DNA of 64,000 nt, from positions 107,626 through 171,625 of the forward strand of contig DCVK01000054.1 of NCBI GenBank assembly GCA_002335385.1, in the 5' to 3' direction. The position numbers and the translations under genes were made by a program. The notes under the pieces were generated by a model. It was given only the letters and a program-made list of their open reading frames with translations. It was not told where the DNA came from and did not search any database. Source of the stretch: Candidatus Aminicenantes bacterium UBA2190. GTDB lineage: Bacteria > Acidobacteriota > Aminicenantia > UBA2199. Positions 15,548-23,474 of the stretch are shown piece by piece; the stretch's first letter is position 1; every line of letters starts with the position of its first letter.

Positions 15548-16882
15548 TCATTCTGTTTCTTTTACCAGCCTCTCGATCTCCCCGATCTCCTTGGGCACGG
15601 CGGCGCTGAGCACTTCGCAGCCATCGGCGGTGATCAGGATGGTGTCCTCAATGCGCACGCCGATGCCTTTTTCGGGATAATACAGCCCCGGCTCCACGGT
15701 CAGGACCATCCCCGCTTGCAGCGGAAGTTCGCCCGGGCTGCCGTCGTGTGTGGATAGCCCGACGAAGTGGTGGATGTCGCCCTGCAGGCCGCGGGTAGTG
15801 ATCTTTTTTCGGGCCAGCTCCGCGGCCACGACCTCGCGGATCATAGCGGCGTCGGCTCCCGGGCGACAGGCGGCAATCACGGCCTTCTGCACCTCCAGCA
15901 CCGCGGTGTAGATCTCCCGCTGCTCCGGGCTGAACGTGCCCGAGACGGGCCAGGTGCGGGAGATATCCATGCAAAGGTGCTCCAGGTCGGCGCCAAAGTC
16001 CATCAGCACCAGCTCGCCGGCGGCCAGCCTCTTGTCGTTGCGCTCGTAGTGCCAGGTGCAGGCGTTCAGGCCGGCGGCTACGATGGGCTGGAAGGCCAGC
16101 CCACGGGCGCCGTGCCCCAGCACCCAGCCGACGGCCGCCCCCTCCAGCGTGTACTCGAAAGCCCCGGGGCGCGTCTGGCGCATGGCCTGGCGCACCGCCT
16201 CGGCCGACAGCCGGCCGTTGCGGCGCAGCGAGTCGATCTCGGCGCCGCTCTTGACGGCGCGCATCGTTGCCAGCAGGGGCGAGACGTCGCGCAGTTGGGC
16301 GTCGGGGAAGATGGTGCGCAGCTTGGCGGCGCGGGCCAGGTCGGGCGACGGGTAGTCGTTAAAGTGGCTGCGCGAGCGCCGGGCCATGTAGAGGCGCTCC
16401 TCGTAGCGGTCACTGTCGAGCGTATCGCCTGGCGCGAGGCGGGCGTAGAGCACCGAGCCGGAGGCGGAGAGTCGGCGTGCCAGGAACTCGTCAAGCGCCG
16501 ACAGGCCGGCAATTGACCTGAGTTTCAGGCGGGCGGCGGCATCGGCATCGCGCAACAGATTGGCGCCGCCGACCATGATCTCGCGCTCGCCCTGCTCGGG
16601 GAGGAAGAGATGGGCCTCGGCTTTGGCATTCACCAATACCAGAACCGCTCCGCTGTCGTTGATGCCGGTGAGGTAATAAAAATCGTTGTCCTGGCGGAAG
16701 CGGCTGCCGGGTGGCGCCTGTGTCTCGCCGAAAAGAACGACCAGCCCTTCGCGGGCCGTCTCCATCAGCTGCGCCCGGCGCCGGGCGCATTCTTCAGGCG
16801 AAAAGGGAGAGGAAGAAGTGGCCGGCAGCGGGCTGGAGAAAGCGGCCAGGAACAGGACAAGAAGCACGAGCCGATGTCTCAC
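15548..16882 (-). CDS. Secreted Xaa-Pro aminopeptidase (M24B)
   Basis: A 444-residue enzyme with an N-terminal signal peptide (VRHRLVLLVLFLAAFSSPLPA), the aminopeptidase P N-terminal domain (FGETQAPPGSRFRQDNDFYYLTG) and the pita-bread catalytic domain. Metal ligands seen: the two Asp of LMDFGADLEHLCMDIS, His of HHFVGLSTHD, Glu of TVEPGLYY and Glu of RIEDT. It removes an N-terminal residue from peptides with proline at position 2, here probably in the periplasm. The start is GTG 16882, which has AGGAGG 7 bases upstream and begins directly at the signal peptide; the frame continues 5' but without logic. It is divergent from the OmpA-like gene. Confidence 0.88.
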   Translation of the reverse strand: MRHRLVLLVLFLAAFSSPLPATSSSPFSPEECARRRAQLMETAREGLVVLFGETQAPPGSRFRQDNDFYYLTGINDSGAVLVLVNAKAEAHLFLPEQGEREIMVGGANLLRDADAAARLKLRSIAGLSALDEFLARRLSASGSVLYARLAPGDTLDSDRYEERLYMARRSRSHFNDYPSPDLARAAKLRTIFPDAQLRDVSPLLATMRAVKSGAEIDSLRRNGRLSAEAVRQAMRQTRPGAFEYTLEGAAVGWVLGHGARGLAFQPIVAAGLNACTWHYERNDKRLAAGELVLMDFGADLEHLCMDISRTWPVSGTFSPEQREIYTAVLEVQKAVIAACRPGADAAMIREVVAAELARKKITTRGLQGDIHHFVGLSTHDGSPGELPLQAGMVLTVEPGLYYPEKGIGVRIEDTILITADGCEVLSAAVPKEIGEIERLVKETE

Positions 16883-16967
16883 GTTTCGCCTCCTGGGGTC
16901 GACGCCGGAGCGCCATGCGGCAAAGAACACGATTCTATTGTATACTATTCGCGACCAGGGAGGAACC

Positions 16968-17819
16968 ATGAAAAAAAGATCCATTGTATTGCTTTTCGGC
17001 GGTCTATTGCTTGGTCTGGCCGCGGGGATTTTCGCGGCCAGCCATCCCGATGACGCGGAGGGGTGCCAGGACCCGGCCCAGTTCACGCGCATGCCGGGCT
17101 ATCATATCTATCATTGCGAGGAGAAGCAATTCGACCGCTATGAGGTCCCTGTGGGCAGCGATTTCAAGACCCAGGCCCATGAGGGACGTTATCGGCAGAT
17201 CGTCTATTGGATCAACGAGGGAGCCACCCAGGCGAGCGGCCTGCAGATCATTCGCAACTACAGCAACGCCGCCATGGCCGTCGCCGGCAAAAAGATCGTG
17301 GAATTCGAGGATGGGGGCGTGCATTATGTCACCCTGAAGATTGCCAAGGGCAGCCTTGAGACCTGGCTGCACGTGGCGGGGCACGGCGGCGAATACTTCG
17401 TCCATATCCTGGAAAAACAGCTCATGAAACAGGACGTGGTCGCCGACGCCGCCAGCCTCGCGGGCAGCATCCGCGAGACGGGCAAGGCCGCGGTCTACGG
17501 CATCTACTTCGACACCGGCAAGTGGGACATCAAGCCCGAGTCGGAGCCGGCATTGCGCGAGATCGCCAAGCTGCTCAAGGCCGACCCCGCGCTGAAGCTC
17601 TTCGTTGTCGGGCATACTGACAATGTCGGTGCCTTCGACTTCAACGTCAAGCTGGCCAACTACAGGGCCGACGCGGTGGTCAAGGCTCTGACCGGCGCGC
17701 ATGCCATCGCCGCCGCCAGGCTGCAGCCCTTCGGCGCCGGGCCCACGGCGCCGGTGCAGTCGAACCAGAACGAGGAAGGCCGGGCCAAGAACCGGAGAGT
17801 GGAGCTCGTCGCTCAATAA
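16968..17819 (+). CDS. OmpA-family outer-membrane protein
   Basis: A 283-residue protein with a signal peptide (MKKRSIVLLFGGLLLGLAAGIFA). Residues 30-160 form a domain containing two Cys (GCQDPAQF, YHCEEKQF) and beta-rich sequence (GLQIIRNYSNAAMAVAGKK). The C-terminal 110 residues are an OmpA peptidoglycan-binding domain: YGIYFDTGKWDIKPESEPAL, VVGHTDNVGAFDFN (the family HTD..G), NYRADAV, and RAKNRRVEL at the end. It would tie the outer membrane to peptidoglycan. ATG 16968 has GGGAGGAA upstream; TATACT at 16941 may be the -10 box. Confidence 0.88.
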   Translation: MKKRSIVLLFGGLLLGLAAGIFAASHPDDAEGCQDPAQFTRMPGYHIYHCEEKQFDRYEVPVGSDFKTQAHEGRYRQIVYWINEGATQASGLQIIRNYSNAAMAVAGKKIVEFEDGGVHYVTLKIAKGSLETWLHVAGHGGEYFVHILEKQLMKQDVVADAASLAGSIRETGKAAVYGIYFDTGKWDIKPESEPALREIAKLLKADPALKLFVVGHTDNVGAFDFNVKLANYRADAVVKALTGAHAIAAARLQPFGAGPTAPVQSNQNEEGRAKNRRVELVAQ

Positions 17820-18230
17820 TTGAAAAGCAACGATCTTTCGTGACGCGCAATCCGCCCTGCGAGGGCTTTCTGGGTGCATGCCGCGTGACGAGCAGCAAGT
17901 GCCAGGCAGGAAAATAGAATTCCAGAATCCAAGCAGCAAAAACCCGACGGCAAAAACGAAGAATATCTTCGTGGCCGAACTACCGCACAAGAAAATCCAA
18001 GTGAAGCGTTCGTGCCAGCAGAAATTAATCGTAGCTTCGCTAAGATCGCTTGAATGCCCGCCACTAACACCAGCGCTGGCATGAGCGCCGGTTTTGATTT
18101 AGGTCTTAAGAATTTGGCATTTTATTTCTCCATGCCACGCGTCGCGCGCCAGGCCTAACGGTGGTTCGACGATTTGCTTGACAGTCGCCCCGGGCTCCGG
18201 TACATTTAGTCTTCAGCAAAGGGAGCGTGC
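17820..18230. other. 411-base intergenic gap
   Basis: No supported gene: small open frames of 60-90 codons here lack ribosome sites and a protein-like composition. The first part has short GTGACGCG-like words and a purine-rich stretch near 17930-17960. The promoter of the TSUP gene closes the gap. Confidence 0.5.
18178..18206 (+). promoter_or_regulatory. Strong sigma-70-type promoter of the TSUP transporter gene
   Basis: TTGACA (18178-18183), 17 bases, TACATT (18201-18206). The ATG follows after 24 bases, with AAGGGAG as ribosome site. Confidence 0.75.
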
Positions 18231-18977
18231 ATGGATATCCATATCCTCTTCTTCGTCCTGGTCGGATTCATTGCCCAGTTGATCGACGGCGCCCTGGGCA
18301 TGGCCTACGGTGTCAGTTCCAACACCTTCCTGCTCGGCATCGGCATTCCGCCGGCGGCGGCCAGCGCCAGCGTTCACATGGCCGAGTGCGTGACTACGGC
18401 GGTGTCGGGCGCCGCCCATTGGAAGCAGGGCAATATCAACTGGTACCTGATCAGGCGCCTGGTCATCCCCGGCGTGCTGGGCGGCATCGCCGGCGCCTAT
18501 ATCCTGACCTCCATCGACGGCAACGTCATCAAGCCTTATGTTTCGGGCTACCTGCTGCTCATGGGAGCCATCATCCTGTTCAAGGCGCTCAGGAAAAACC
18601 ACGTCCATAACGACGTCAAGGACCATCTCGTGCCGCTCGGACTGGCCGGCGGCTTCTTCGACGCCGTCGGCGGCGGCGGCTGGGGACCGATCGTCACCAC
18701 CACCCTGGTCGCCCGCGGTAACCAGCCGCGCTTCGCCATCGGCTCGGTCAACTTCACTGAATTCTTCGTCACCTTCGCCCAGTCGGTGACGTTCCTGCTC
18801 ACCCTGGGCATGCTCGATACCTGGAAGATCATCCTCGGCCTGCTGATCGGCGGGGTGCTGGCCGCGCCCATGGCGGCGGTCGCCGCCCGCAAACTGCCCC
18901 ATCGCGTGCTCATGGGCCTGGTGGGCGTATTGATCATCGCCCTGAGCGTCAGGACCATCATCCTGTCGCTGAAGTAG
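18231..18977 (+). CDS. TSUP family transporter (TauE/SafE-like)
   Basis: A 248-residue integral membrane protein with about eight helices and the family's two internal repeats: GFIAQLIDGALGMAYGV near the N-terminus and GLAGGFFDAVGGGGWGP near the middle, each with the G..D...G.G.G signature. It probably moves sulfite, sulfoacetate or another small organic anion across the inner membrane; the substrate cannot be read from sequence. It stands alone with its own strong promoter and no sulfur-metabolism gene nearby. Confidence 0.88.
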   Translation: MDIHILFFVLVGFIAQLIDGALGMAYGVSSNTFLLGIGIPPAAASASVHMAECVTTAVSGAAHWKQGNINWYLIRRLVIPGVLGGIAGAYILTSIDGNVIKPYVSGYLLLMGAIILFKALRKNHVHNDVKDHLVPLGLAGGFFDAVGGGGWGPIVTTTLVARGNQPRFAIGSVNFTEFFVTFAQSVTFLLTLGMLDTWKIILGLLIGGVLAAPMAAVAARKLPHRVLMGLVGVLIIALSVRTIILSLK

Positions 18978-19030
18978 ATCAAGAATCGATCACTACGTGT
19001 CAGCAGCAGCGTGGATCGGCCGATTGCTGC

Positions 19031-19064
19031 CGCGAATTGCGAATCACGAATTACGATGCATCGA
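19031..19064. repeat. Short cluster of ATTCGTG-type words
   Basis: GCGAATTGCGAATCACGAATT and flanking bases contain GAATCACGAAT words like those of the large elements at 44.0, 50.9, 52.4 and 62.1 kb. No opposite arm is seen, so this may be a decayed copy. Confidence 0.5.
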
Positions 19065-19125
19065 TCGGTTGATGTCGCCGTCAGCCGCGGGCCAGGTCCT
19101 GCTACCCGGAGATCAGTTCGGGACC

Positions 19126-19154
19126 TCGACCGGGAGGGGATATTCTGCTATCAT
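19126..19154 (+). promoter_or_regulatory. Putative promoter of the CPBP protease gene
   Basis: TCGACC, 17 bases, TATCAT (19149-19154), about 20 bases before the start. Confidence 0.45.
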
Positions 19155-19175
19155 CAAAAGGTCGACGCTGAGGTC

Positions 19176-19901
19176 ATGACCATGGAGAAAAGCGGAAGAA
19201 ACCTGAACGCCGTGCAGGCGGCGGCGATCTTTGTATCCTTTACCGCGTACTTCTATCTGCTGCTGTTCACCCTGCTGCCGCTGCTGAAGGCGAATTATTC
19301 CTGGCACTCAGCCCTGTACTGGTTTGTCACCGGAGGGTTCCTGTTCGCGCCGCTGCTCATGTTCGCCCAGTGGCGCGCCTATGCCGAGGGCAACCGGGGA
19401 ATGAAGGAGATCCTGGCGGCCCTGCATGCCAGGCCGTTCACCCGCAGGGATTGGCGATACTCCCTGATCGGGCTTTTTGCCGTGCTTCTGCTGAGCGGGG
19501 CGATCTTCGGCGGCGCATGGCGGCTTGGCTTTCATTTCGGCCTGGCGATGCCTGCCACCACGCCGTGGTTCATGGAGATGCGGCCGCTGGCGGGAGTCGA
19601 GCGACTGCTGCTGCTGGCCTGGCTGCCGATGTTCTTCCTCAACATCGTGGGCGAGGAGCTGCTGTGGCGCGGCTATGTCCAGGGCCGGCTGCGGGGCCGG
19701 GGCGCCTGGGTGCTGTGCGCGGGCCTATGGCTTCTCTTCCATCTCCCCTTCGGTCCCGGCGTGATGCTTCTGGCACTTCCGGCCATCCTGATCATTCCCT
19801 ATGCCTTCCACAAAACGCGCAACTCGCTGGTGGGCATCTTCATCCACGGCCTGTTCAACGGGCCGATCTTCGTCGCGATCGCGCTGGGACTTGTTCATTG
19901 A
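19176..19901 (+). CDS. CPBP-family intramembrane metalloprotease
   Basis: A 241-residue protein with seven or so hydrophobic helices. The CPBP/Abi motifs are intact: EELLWRG (motif 1, EExxxR), FHLPFGP (His of motif 2) and IHGLFN (motif 3, HxxxN). Family members are glutamate-type intramembrane proteases related to Rce1, used in protein processing, immunity to bacteriocins or signalling. Two starts are possible: ATG 19176 and ATG 19182; GAGG at 19170 has better spacing for the second. No target gene is evident nearby. Confidence 0.82.
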   Translation: MTMEKSGRNLNAVQAAAIFVSFTAYFYLLLFTLLPLLKANYSWHSALYWFVTGGFLFAPLLMFAQWRAYAEGNRGMKEILAALHARPFTRRDWRYSLIGLFAVLLLSGAIFGGAWRLGFHFGLAMPATTPWFMEMRPLAGVERLLLLAWLPMFFLNIVGEELLWRGYVQGRLRGRGAWVLCAGLWLLFHLPFGPGVMLLALPAILIIPYAFHKTRNSLVGIFIHGLFNGPIFVAIALGLVH

Positions 19902-20008
19902 ACAGGGGGGCTTGGATCACCATGCGCGGCTGAGGTTCGCTGCAGGGCTGACATCGTGCCCTCGGGATGGGAAGCCATCCAGCGTGATACGGATCCGCAA
20001 AAGGCGAT

Positions 20009-20389
20009 TTAAGCGGCTTTCTCCCGGCGCAGCGCGAAGCAGCCGAAGCCGACGGTGAAGAACAGGTAGACGGCGACGATGCCCCAGGCCAGCGGGTTCA
20101 ACACTCCCTGCAGGATCAGGGTCAGCGTGGCCGCCAGGCCGATGGCGTCATAAACGAACAGATTCCAGGCGATCGCCCGGTGCGCCACGCCCCGGTCGAC
20201 GCTGCGGGCCAGCCAAGCCAGCAGCAGGTTTCCCACCAGCGCCGCCCCGTACTCTCTGGCCGTCAGCGCCGCGCCGGAACAGTAGGCGGCCCCCAGCAGG
20301 CCCAGGATCCAAGCCGGGAAAAGCAGCAGCACGGGTCCGAAGCCGAGGCAGACGAAAGCTTTGATCGTCATCAAGGTCTTGAATTTCAT
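20009..20389 (-). CDS. Small integral membrane protein (126 residues)
   Basis: Four hydrophobic helices (TIKAFVCLGFGPVLLLFPAW; GAALVGNLLLAWLA; YDAIGLAATLTLILQGVL; WGIVAVYLFFTVGFGCFAL) with a basic end (RREKAA). The spacing resembles small four-helix membrane proteins of unknown function such as the DUF4345-like group (a guess). ATG 20389 is preceded by GGGAGGGAAGA and begins with MKFKT; the codons upstream of it are ignored. The next gene on this strand starts 500 bases upstream, so this is its own unit. Confidence 0.65.
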   Translation of the reverse strand: MKFKTLMTIKAFVCLGFGPVLLLFPAWILGLLGAAYCSGAALTAREYGAALVGNLLLAWLARSVDRGVAHRAIAWNLFVYDAIGLAATLTLILQGVLNPLAWGIVAVYLFFTVGFGCFALRREKAA

Positions 20390-20505
20390 TCTTCCCTCCC
20401 TCAAACCATGGAGCCATGATACCCCCCCATGCCCGCGATTTCAACGGAGCGGAAGGGAAAAGATGAAAATGCCTGAAGCGGGGTGCGCGTGCGGAATGCC
20501 GCTCT

Positions 20506-20883
20506 TTACTGGTCGTTCGAGGGCTCCGCCGCCGGAGCCTCCTTCTTGAGGGTGATCCTCAGCGTGAGCGACTGATCGGCGCTGAGCTGGATGCCGCTCA
20601 CCGTGTGGGACTCGTAGCCCTCGAGATCGAAGCTGACCTGGTAAAATCCCGGTTCCAGGGCCAGGATGCGGAACGTCCCCTTCTTCTTCGCCGTCACGGC
20701 CGAGGTGACGGCGTTGCTCTTGATGTTGGTCACCGTCACCTGGACGCCGGGAAGGTACTTGCCCTCCTCGTCCTTGACATTGCCGGTGATCTTGGCCGTT
20801 GTCCACTGGCCGAAGACCAAGACCGCCGAAAAAGCGGCGATGAGCGGGATGACGGCCAGCGCGCGATATGGATTGTTCCTCAT
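20506..20883 (-). CDS. Secreted carboxypeptidase-regulatory-like (Ig-fold) domain protein
   Basis: A 125-residue protein with a signal peptide (MRNNPYRALAVIPLIAAFSAVLVFG). The mature part is one CarboxypepD_reg-like domain: ITGNVKDEEGKYLPGVQVTVTNI, then TAKKKGTFRILALEPGFYQVSFDLEGYE, then LRITLKK. The same domain opens the large TonB-type receptor at 45.2-48.3 kb, where it is fused to a beta-barrel; here it stands alone. The ribosome site AAAGGAGG is strong. The role (surface adhesion or assembly) is unknown. Confidence 0.8.
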   Translation of the reverse strand: MRNNPYRALAVIPLIAAFSAVLVFGQWTTAKITGNVKDEEGKYLPGVQVTVTNIKSNAVTSAVTAKKKGTFRILALEPGFYQVSFDLEGYESHTVSGIQLSADQSLTLRITLKKEAPAAEPSNDQ

Positions 20884-21069
20884 GCCAACCTCCTTTCATC
20901 GGGGATGCGCCGATTGGTTTTCCAGGCGGGATTTTCCATTGAAGTTCTATATACGGAAGGAAAGGCGCAAAGTTTCCGCCCAGACCCCCGGCCTTGACTT
21001 CGCCGGCCGGGTCGGCTAAGGTAAGCGGCGGCGGCAAGCGCCGTGCCGGCCGCCGGGAGCGTCATCGCC

Positions 21070-22437
21070 ATGGAAGGAGCCAGCGCCCTGTTCTTCAGTT
21101 TCTGCCTGCTGGGACTCTTTCTCCTGCTCGGCAAGGCATCGCGGGTGGCGGTGCGCCTGTTTCAAACCCTTTTCCTGCCCTCCTCGATCCTGGGCGGCTT
21201 CATCGCCCTGGCCTGCGGTCCCTATCTGCTCGACCTGCTGCCGGCCTGGGTGGGGCGCGAGTGGGCGCAGGTCCCCGGCCTGCTGATCAACATCGTGTTC
21301 GCCAGCCTTTTCCTGGGCGTCGCCCTGCCCGGGGCGCGCGCCATCTGGAACCAGGGCGGGGCGCAGCTGTGTTTCGGCCTGGTCGTGGGGTTGGGACAGT
21401 ATGTCGTCGCCCTGCTGCTCACCGTCCTGGTGCTTACCCCCGTGTTCGGGGTGCCGCCGGTCTTCGCCTGCATCCTGGAGATCGGCTTTTCCGGCGGCCA
21501 CGGCACGGCCGCGGGCATGGCCGGGGTCTTCCAGGAGGTCGGCTTCCCGGCCGGCGCGGCCCTGGGGCAGATGTCGGCCACCGTGGGCATCATCACCGCC
21601 GTGGTCGGCGGCATCTTGTTCATCAACATCGCCCTGCGCCGGGGCTACCGTACCGTGGGGGCAGGCAACGGCACTGGCCGGCGACGGCCCTCTTCGGGCT
21701 TGCTGAGCCGCGAGCAGCGCTTCCCGATCGCCCGCGCAACGGTCGCCCCCGAATCGCTGGAGCCGCTCGCCTTTCACTTCGCCCTGGTGGCGCTGGCCGT
21801 ACTCCTGGGCTGGGCCATGCTGGGCCGCGTGCGCGCCCTGCACCCGCTGCTGCGCGGCTTCCCGCTCTTTCCCCTGGCCATGATCGGCGGCCTGTTCATC
21901 CAGGCGCTGGCTCGGCCGTTGCGCGTCGACCGCTACTTCGACCGCGACACTTTCGAGCGCATCCTCGGTTTTTCCATTGACCTGCTGGTGGTGGCGGCCA
22001 TCGCCACCATGCGCCTCGACCTTTTCGTGGCCAATCTCTGGCCGTTCCTGCTGCTGATGGCCGTGGGCATCGCCTGGCTATTCTTTGCCCTGGCCGTGCT
22101 GGCGAGGCGCATGTTCCCGCGGCACTGGCTCGAGCGCGGCATTACCGAGTACGGCATGCAGAGCGGCGTAACGGCCATCGGCCTGCTGCTGCTGCGGCTG
22201 GTCGACCCGCTGTACGACACCGGCACGGCCGAGGCCTTCGGCTTCAAGCAGATGATCTACGAGCCGCTCCTGGGCGGCGGGCTGGTCACCGCCACCGCCC
22301 CCTTCCTGATCATCGAATTGGGCGTCTGGCCGGCGCTGGCCCTGGGTGCCGGCCTCATGCTCCTCTTCTGGCTCGTTTCCCTGCTGAACGGCTGGTTCCG
22401 GATGAAGCCGTGGCCGGGAGGAGCCGGAGAAGAGTAG
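21070..22437 (+). CDS. gltS: Sodium/glutamate symporter (GltS family)
   Basis: A 455-residue membrane protein with about 11-12 helices. GltS family signatures: FFSFCLLGLFLLLGK at the start, LFLPSSILGGFIAL, and IGFSGGHGTAAGMAGVF in the first half, followed by the symmetric second half ending ITEYGMQSGVTAIGLLLLRLVDP and LGGGLVTATAPF. It imports glutamate with sodium, which fits a peptide- and amino-acid-using cell with exported peptidases. ATG 21070 was chosen (GGGAG about 10 bases upstream); GTG 21043 is possible. Its stop TAG lies in the first word of the repeat element at 22433-22540. Confidence 0.85.
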   Translation: MEGASALFFSFCLLGLFLLLGKASRVAVRLFQTLFLPSSILGGFIALACGPYLLDLLPAWVGREWAQVPGLLINIVFASLFLGVALPGARAIWNQGGAQLCFGLVVGLGQYVVALLLTVLVLTPVFGVPPVFACILEIGFSGGHGTAAGMAGVFQEVGFPAGAALGQMSATVGIITAVVGGILFINIALRRGYRTVGAGNGTGRRRPSSGLLSREQRFPIARATVAPESLEPLAFHFALVALAVLLGWAMLGRVRALHPLLRGFPLFPLAMIGGLFIQALARPLRVDRYFDRDTFERILGFSIDLLVVAAIATMRLDLFVANLWPFLLLMAVGIAWLFFALAVLARRMFPRHWLERGITEYGMQSGVTAIGLLLLRLVDPLYDTGTAEAFGFKQMIYEPLLGGGLVTATAPFLIIELGVWPALALGAGLMLLFWLVSLLNGWFRMKPWPGGAGEE

Positions 22438-22540
22438 TCAGCAGTTGGTAGTTAGAAGTCAGTAGAAAGGCAATCTCCGGATTAATCCGCTGAATATTTT
22501 ACTTTCAGGGTTTTCTACTGACTGCCGTCCACTGACTACT
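22433..22540. repeat. Inverted word-repeat element (CTGACTA words)
   Basis: Left arm AGTAGTCAGCAGTTGGTAG and following bases to GTCAGTAGAAA (22433-22468). Right arm TTTTCTACTGACTGCC and following to ACTGACTACT (22511-22540); its reverse complement aligns with the left arm over about 30 bases. The loop is AT-rich. The left arm contains the stop codon of gltS. Confidence 0.7.
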
Positions 22541-22551
22541 CCCTCCGTCGC

Positions 22552-22580
22552 TTGCCCCTGAAGGCCAGTTGATCTATCAT
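22552..22580 (+). promoter_or_regulatory. Leaderless-type promoter of the methyltransferase gene
   Basis: TTGCCC (22552-22557), 17 bases, TATCAT (22575-22580), then 7 bases and ATG 22588. No ribosome site is present. Confidence 0.6.
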
Positions 22581-22587
22581 CAAGACC

Positions 22588-23376
22588 ATGAAAACCCTGG
22601 AAGAAAGCGTGGCCCAGGCCATGGACGGCTCCGACGTTGCCATCGTGCCCTTCCTGCCCTATATCCTGCAGGATGCCTGGGAGATCGGCACGCCGGCTGA
22701 AACGGTCATCGGCCTCGTGCGCCGTCACCTGCAGCAGCACGAACGGCTCAACGTCCTCGACCTGGGCTGCGGCAAAGGGGCCGTCGCGGTGAAGCTGGCC
22801 CGGGAATTCGGCTGCCGCTGTCTGGGGATCGACGCCATCGGTGATTTCATCGAGTTCGCCAGTACCAAGGCCAGCGAACTCGGCGTCGACCGCCTGTGCC
22901 GTTTCGAGACGGAGGACATCCGCGCCAGGATACGGTCACTGGGCCGCTTCGACGTCATTGTCCTGGGGGCGATCGGCCCGGTTTTCGGGGATCACCGCGT
23001 TACGCTGGAGATCCTCTCCCCCCACCTGCGTCAAGGGGGAATGGTCGTGATCGATGACGGCTATATCGCCGATGACAGCCCCCATGTCCACCCGCTGGTC
23101 GTCCGCCGCGGCGACCTGCTGCGCCAGATCGCCGCCGCTGGCATGGAGCTGGCCGAGGAGGTCGTCGTGGGCCATGAAGAGATGAAGGAGATGGACGACG
23201 CGCTGTTCCGCGACCTGGAAAAGCGCTGCCGTGAGCTCGTGGCGCTGCATCCGGAGAAGCGGCAGATGTTCGAAGACTACATTCGCCGCCAAGTCAAGGA
23301 GAACGAGTGGCTGGAGAACAAGATCACCTGCGCCGTTTTGGTCATCAAGATGCAGGCGCCAGTCGTCAGGCGGTAG
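22588..23376 (+). CDS. Class I SAM-dependent methyltransferase
   Basis: A 262-residue enzyme. The SAM-binding motif I is VLDLGCGKGAVAVKLAR at about residues 53-69, followed by GIDAIGDFIEFA (motif II acidic residue) and FDVIVLGAIGP (motif IV region). A C-terminal helical part (EEMKEMDDALFRDLEKRC) is charged. The acceptor cannot be predicted; small molecules are likely. It stands between a word-repeat element and a convergent transglutaminase gene. Confidence 0.8.
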   Translation: MKTLEESVAQAMDGSDVAIVPFLPYILQDAWEIGTPAETVIGLVRRHLQQHERLNVLDLGCGKGAVAVKLAREFGCRCLGIDAIGDFIEFASTKASELGVDRLCRFETEDIRARIRSLGRFDVIVLGAIGPVFGDHRVTLEILSPHLRQGGMVVIDDGYIADDSPHVHPLVVRRGDLLRQIAAAGMELAEEVVVGHEEMKEMDDALFRDLEKRCRELVALHPEKRQMFEDYIRRQVKENEWLENKITCAVLVIKMQAPVVRR

Positions 23377-23474
23377 TGGCCGGCAGGAAACCCCGCCGCG
23401 AAGATAGCTCGTCCAAGCGATATCCTTGGCTTTGCTGACGTCCAACGTCCAGCGGCTGCCGTTTCGGGCTTGGA

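Noticed and set aside
17878..18084. Small open frames in the 17.8-18.2 kb gap
   Set aside because: No ribosome binding site, no hydrophobic or domain pattern, and competing frames on both strands of similar length.
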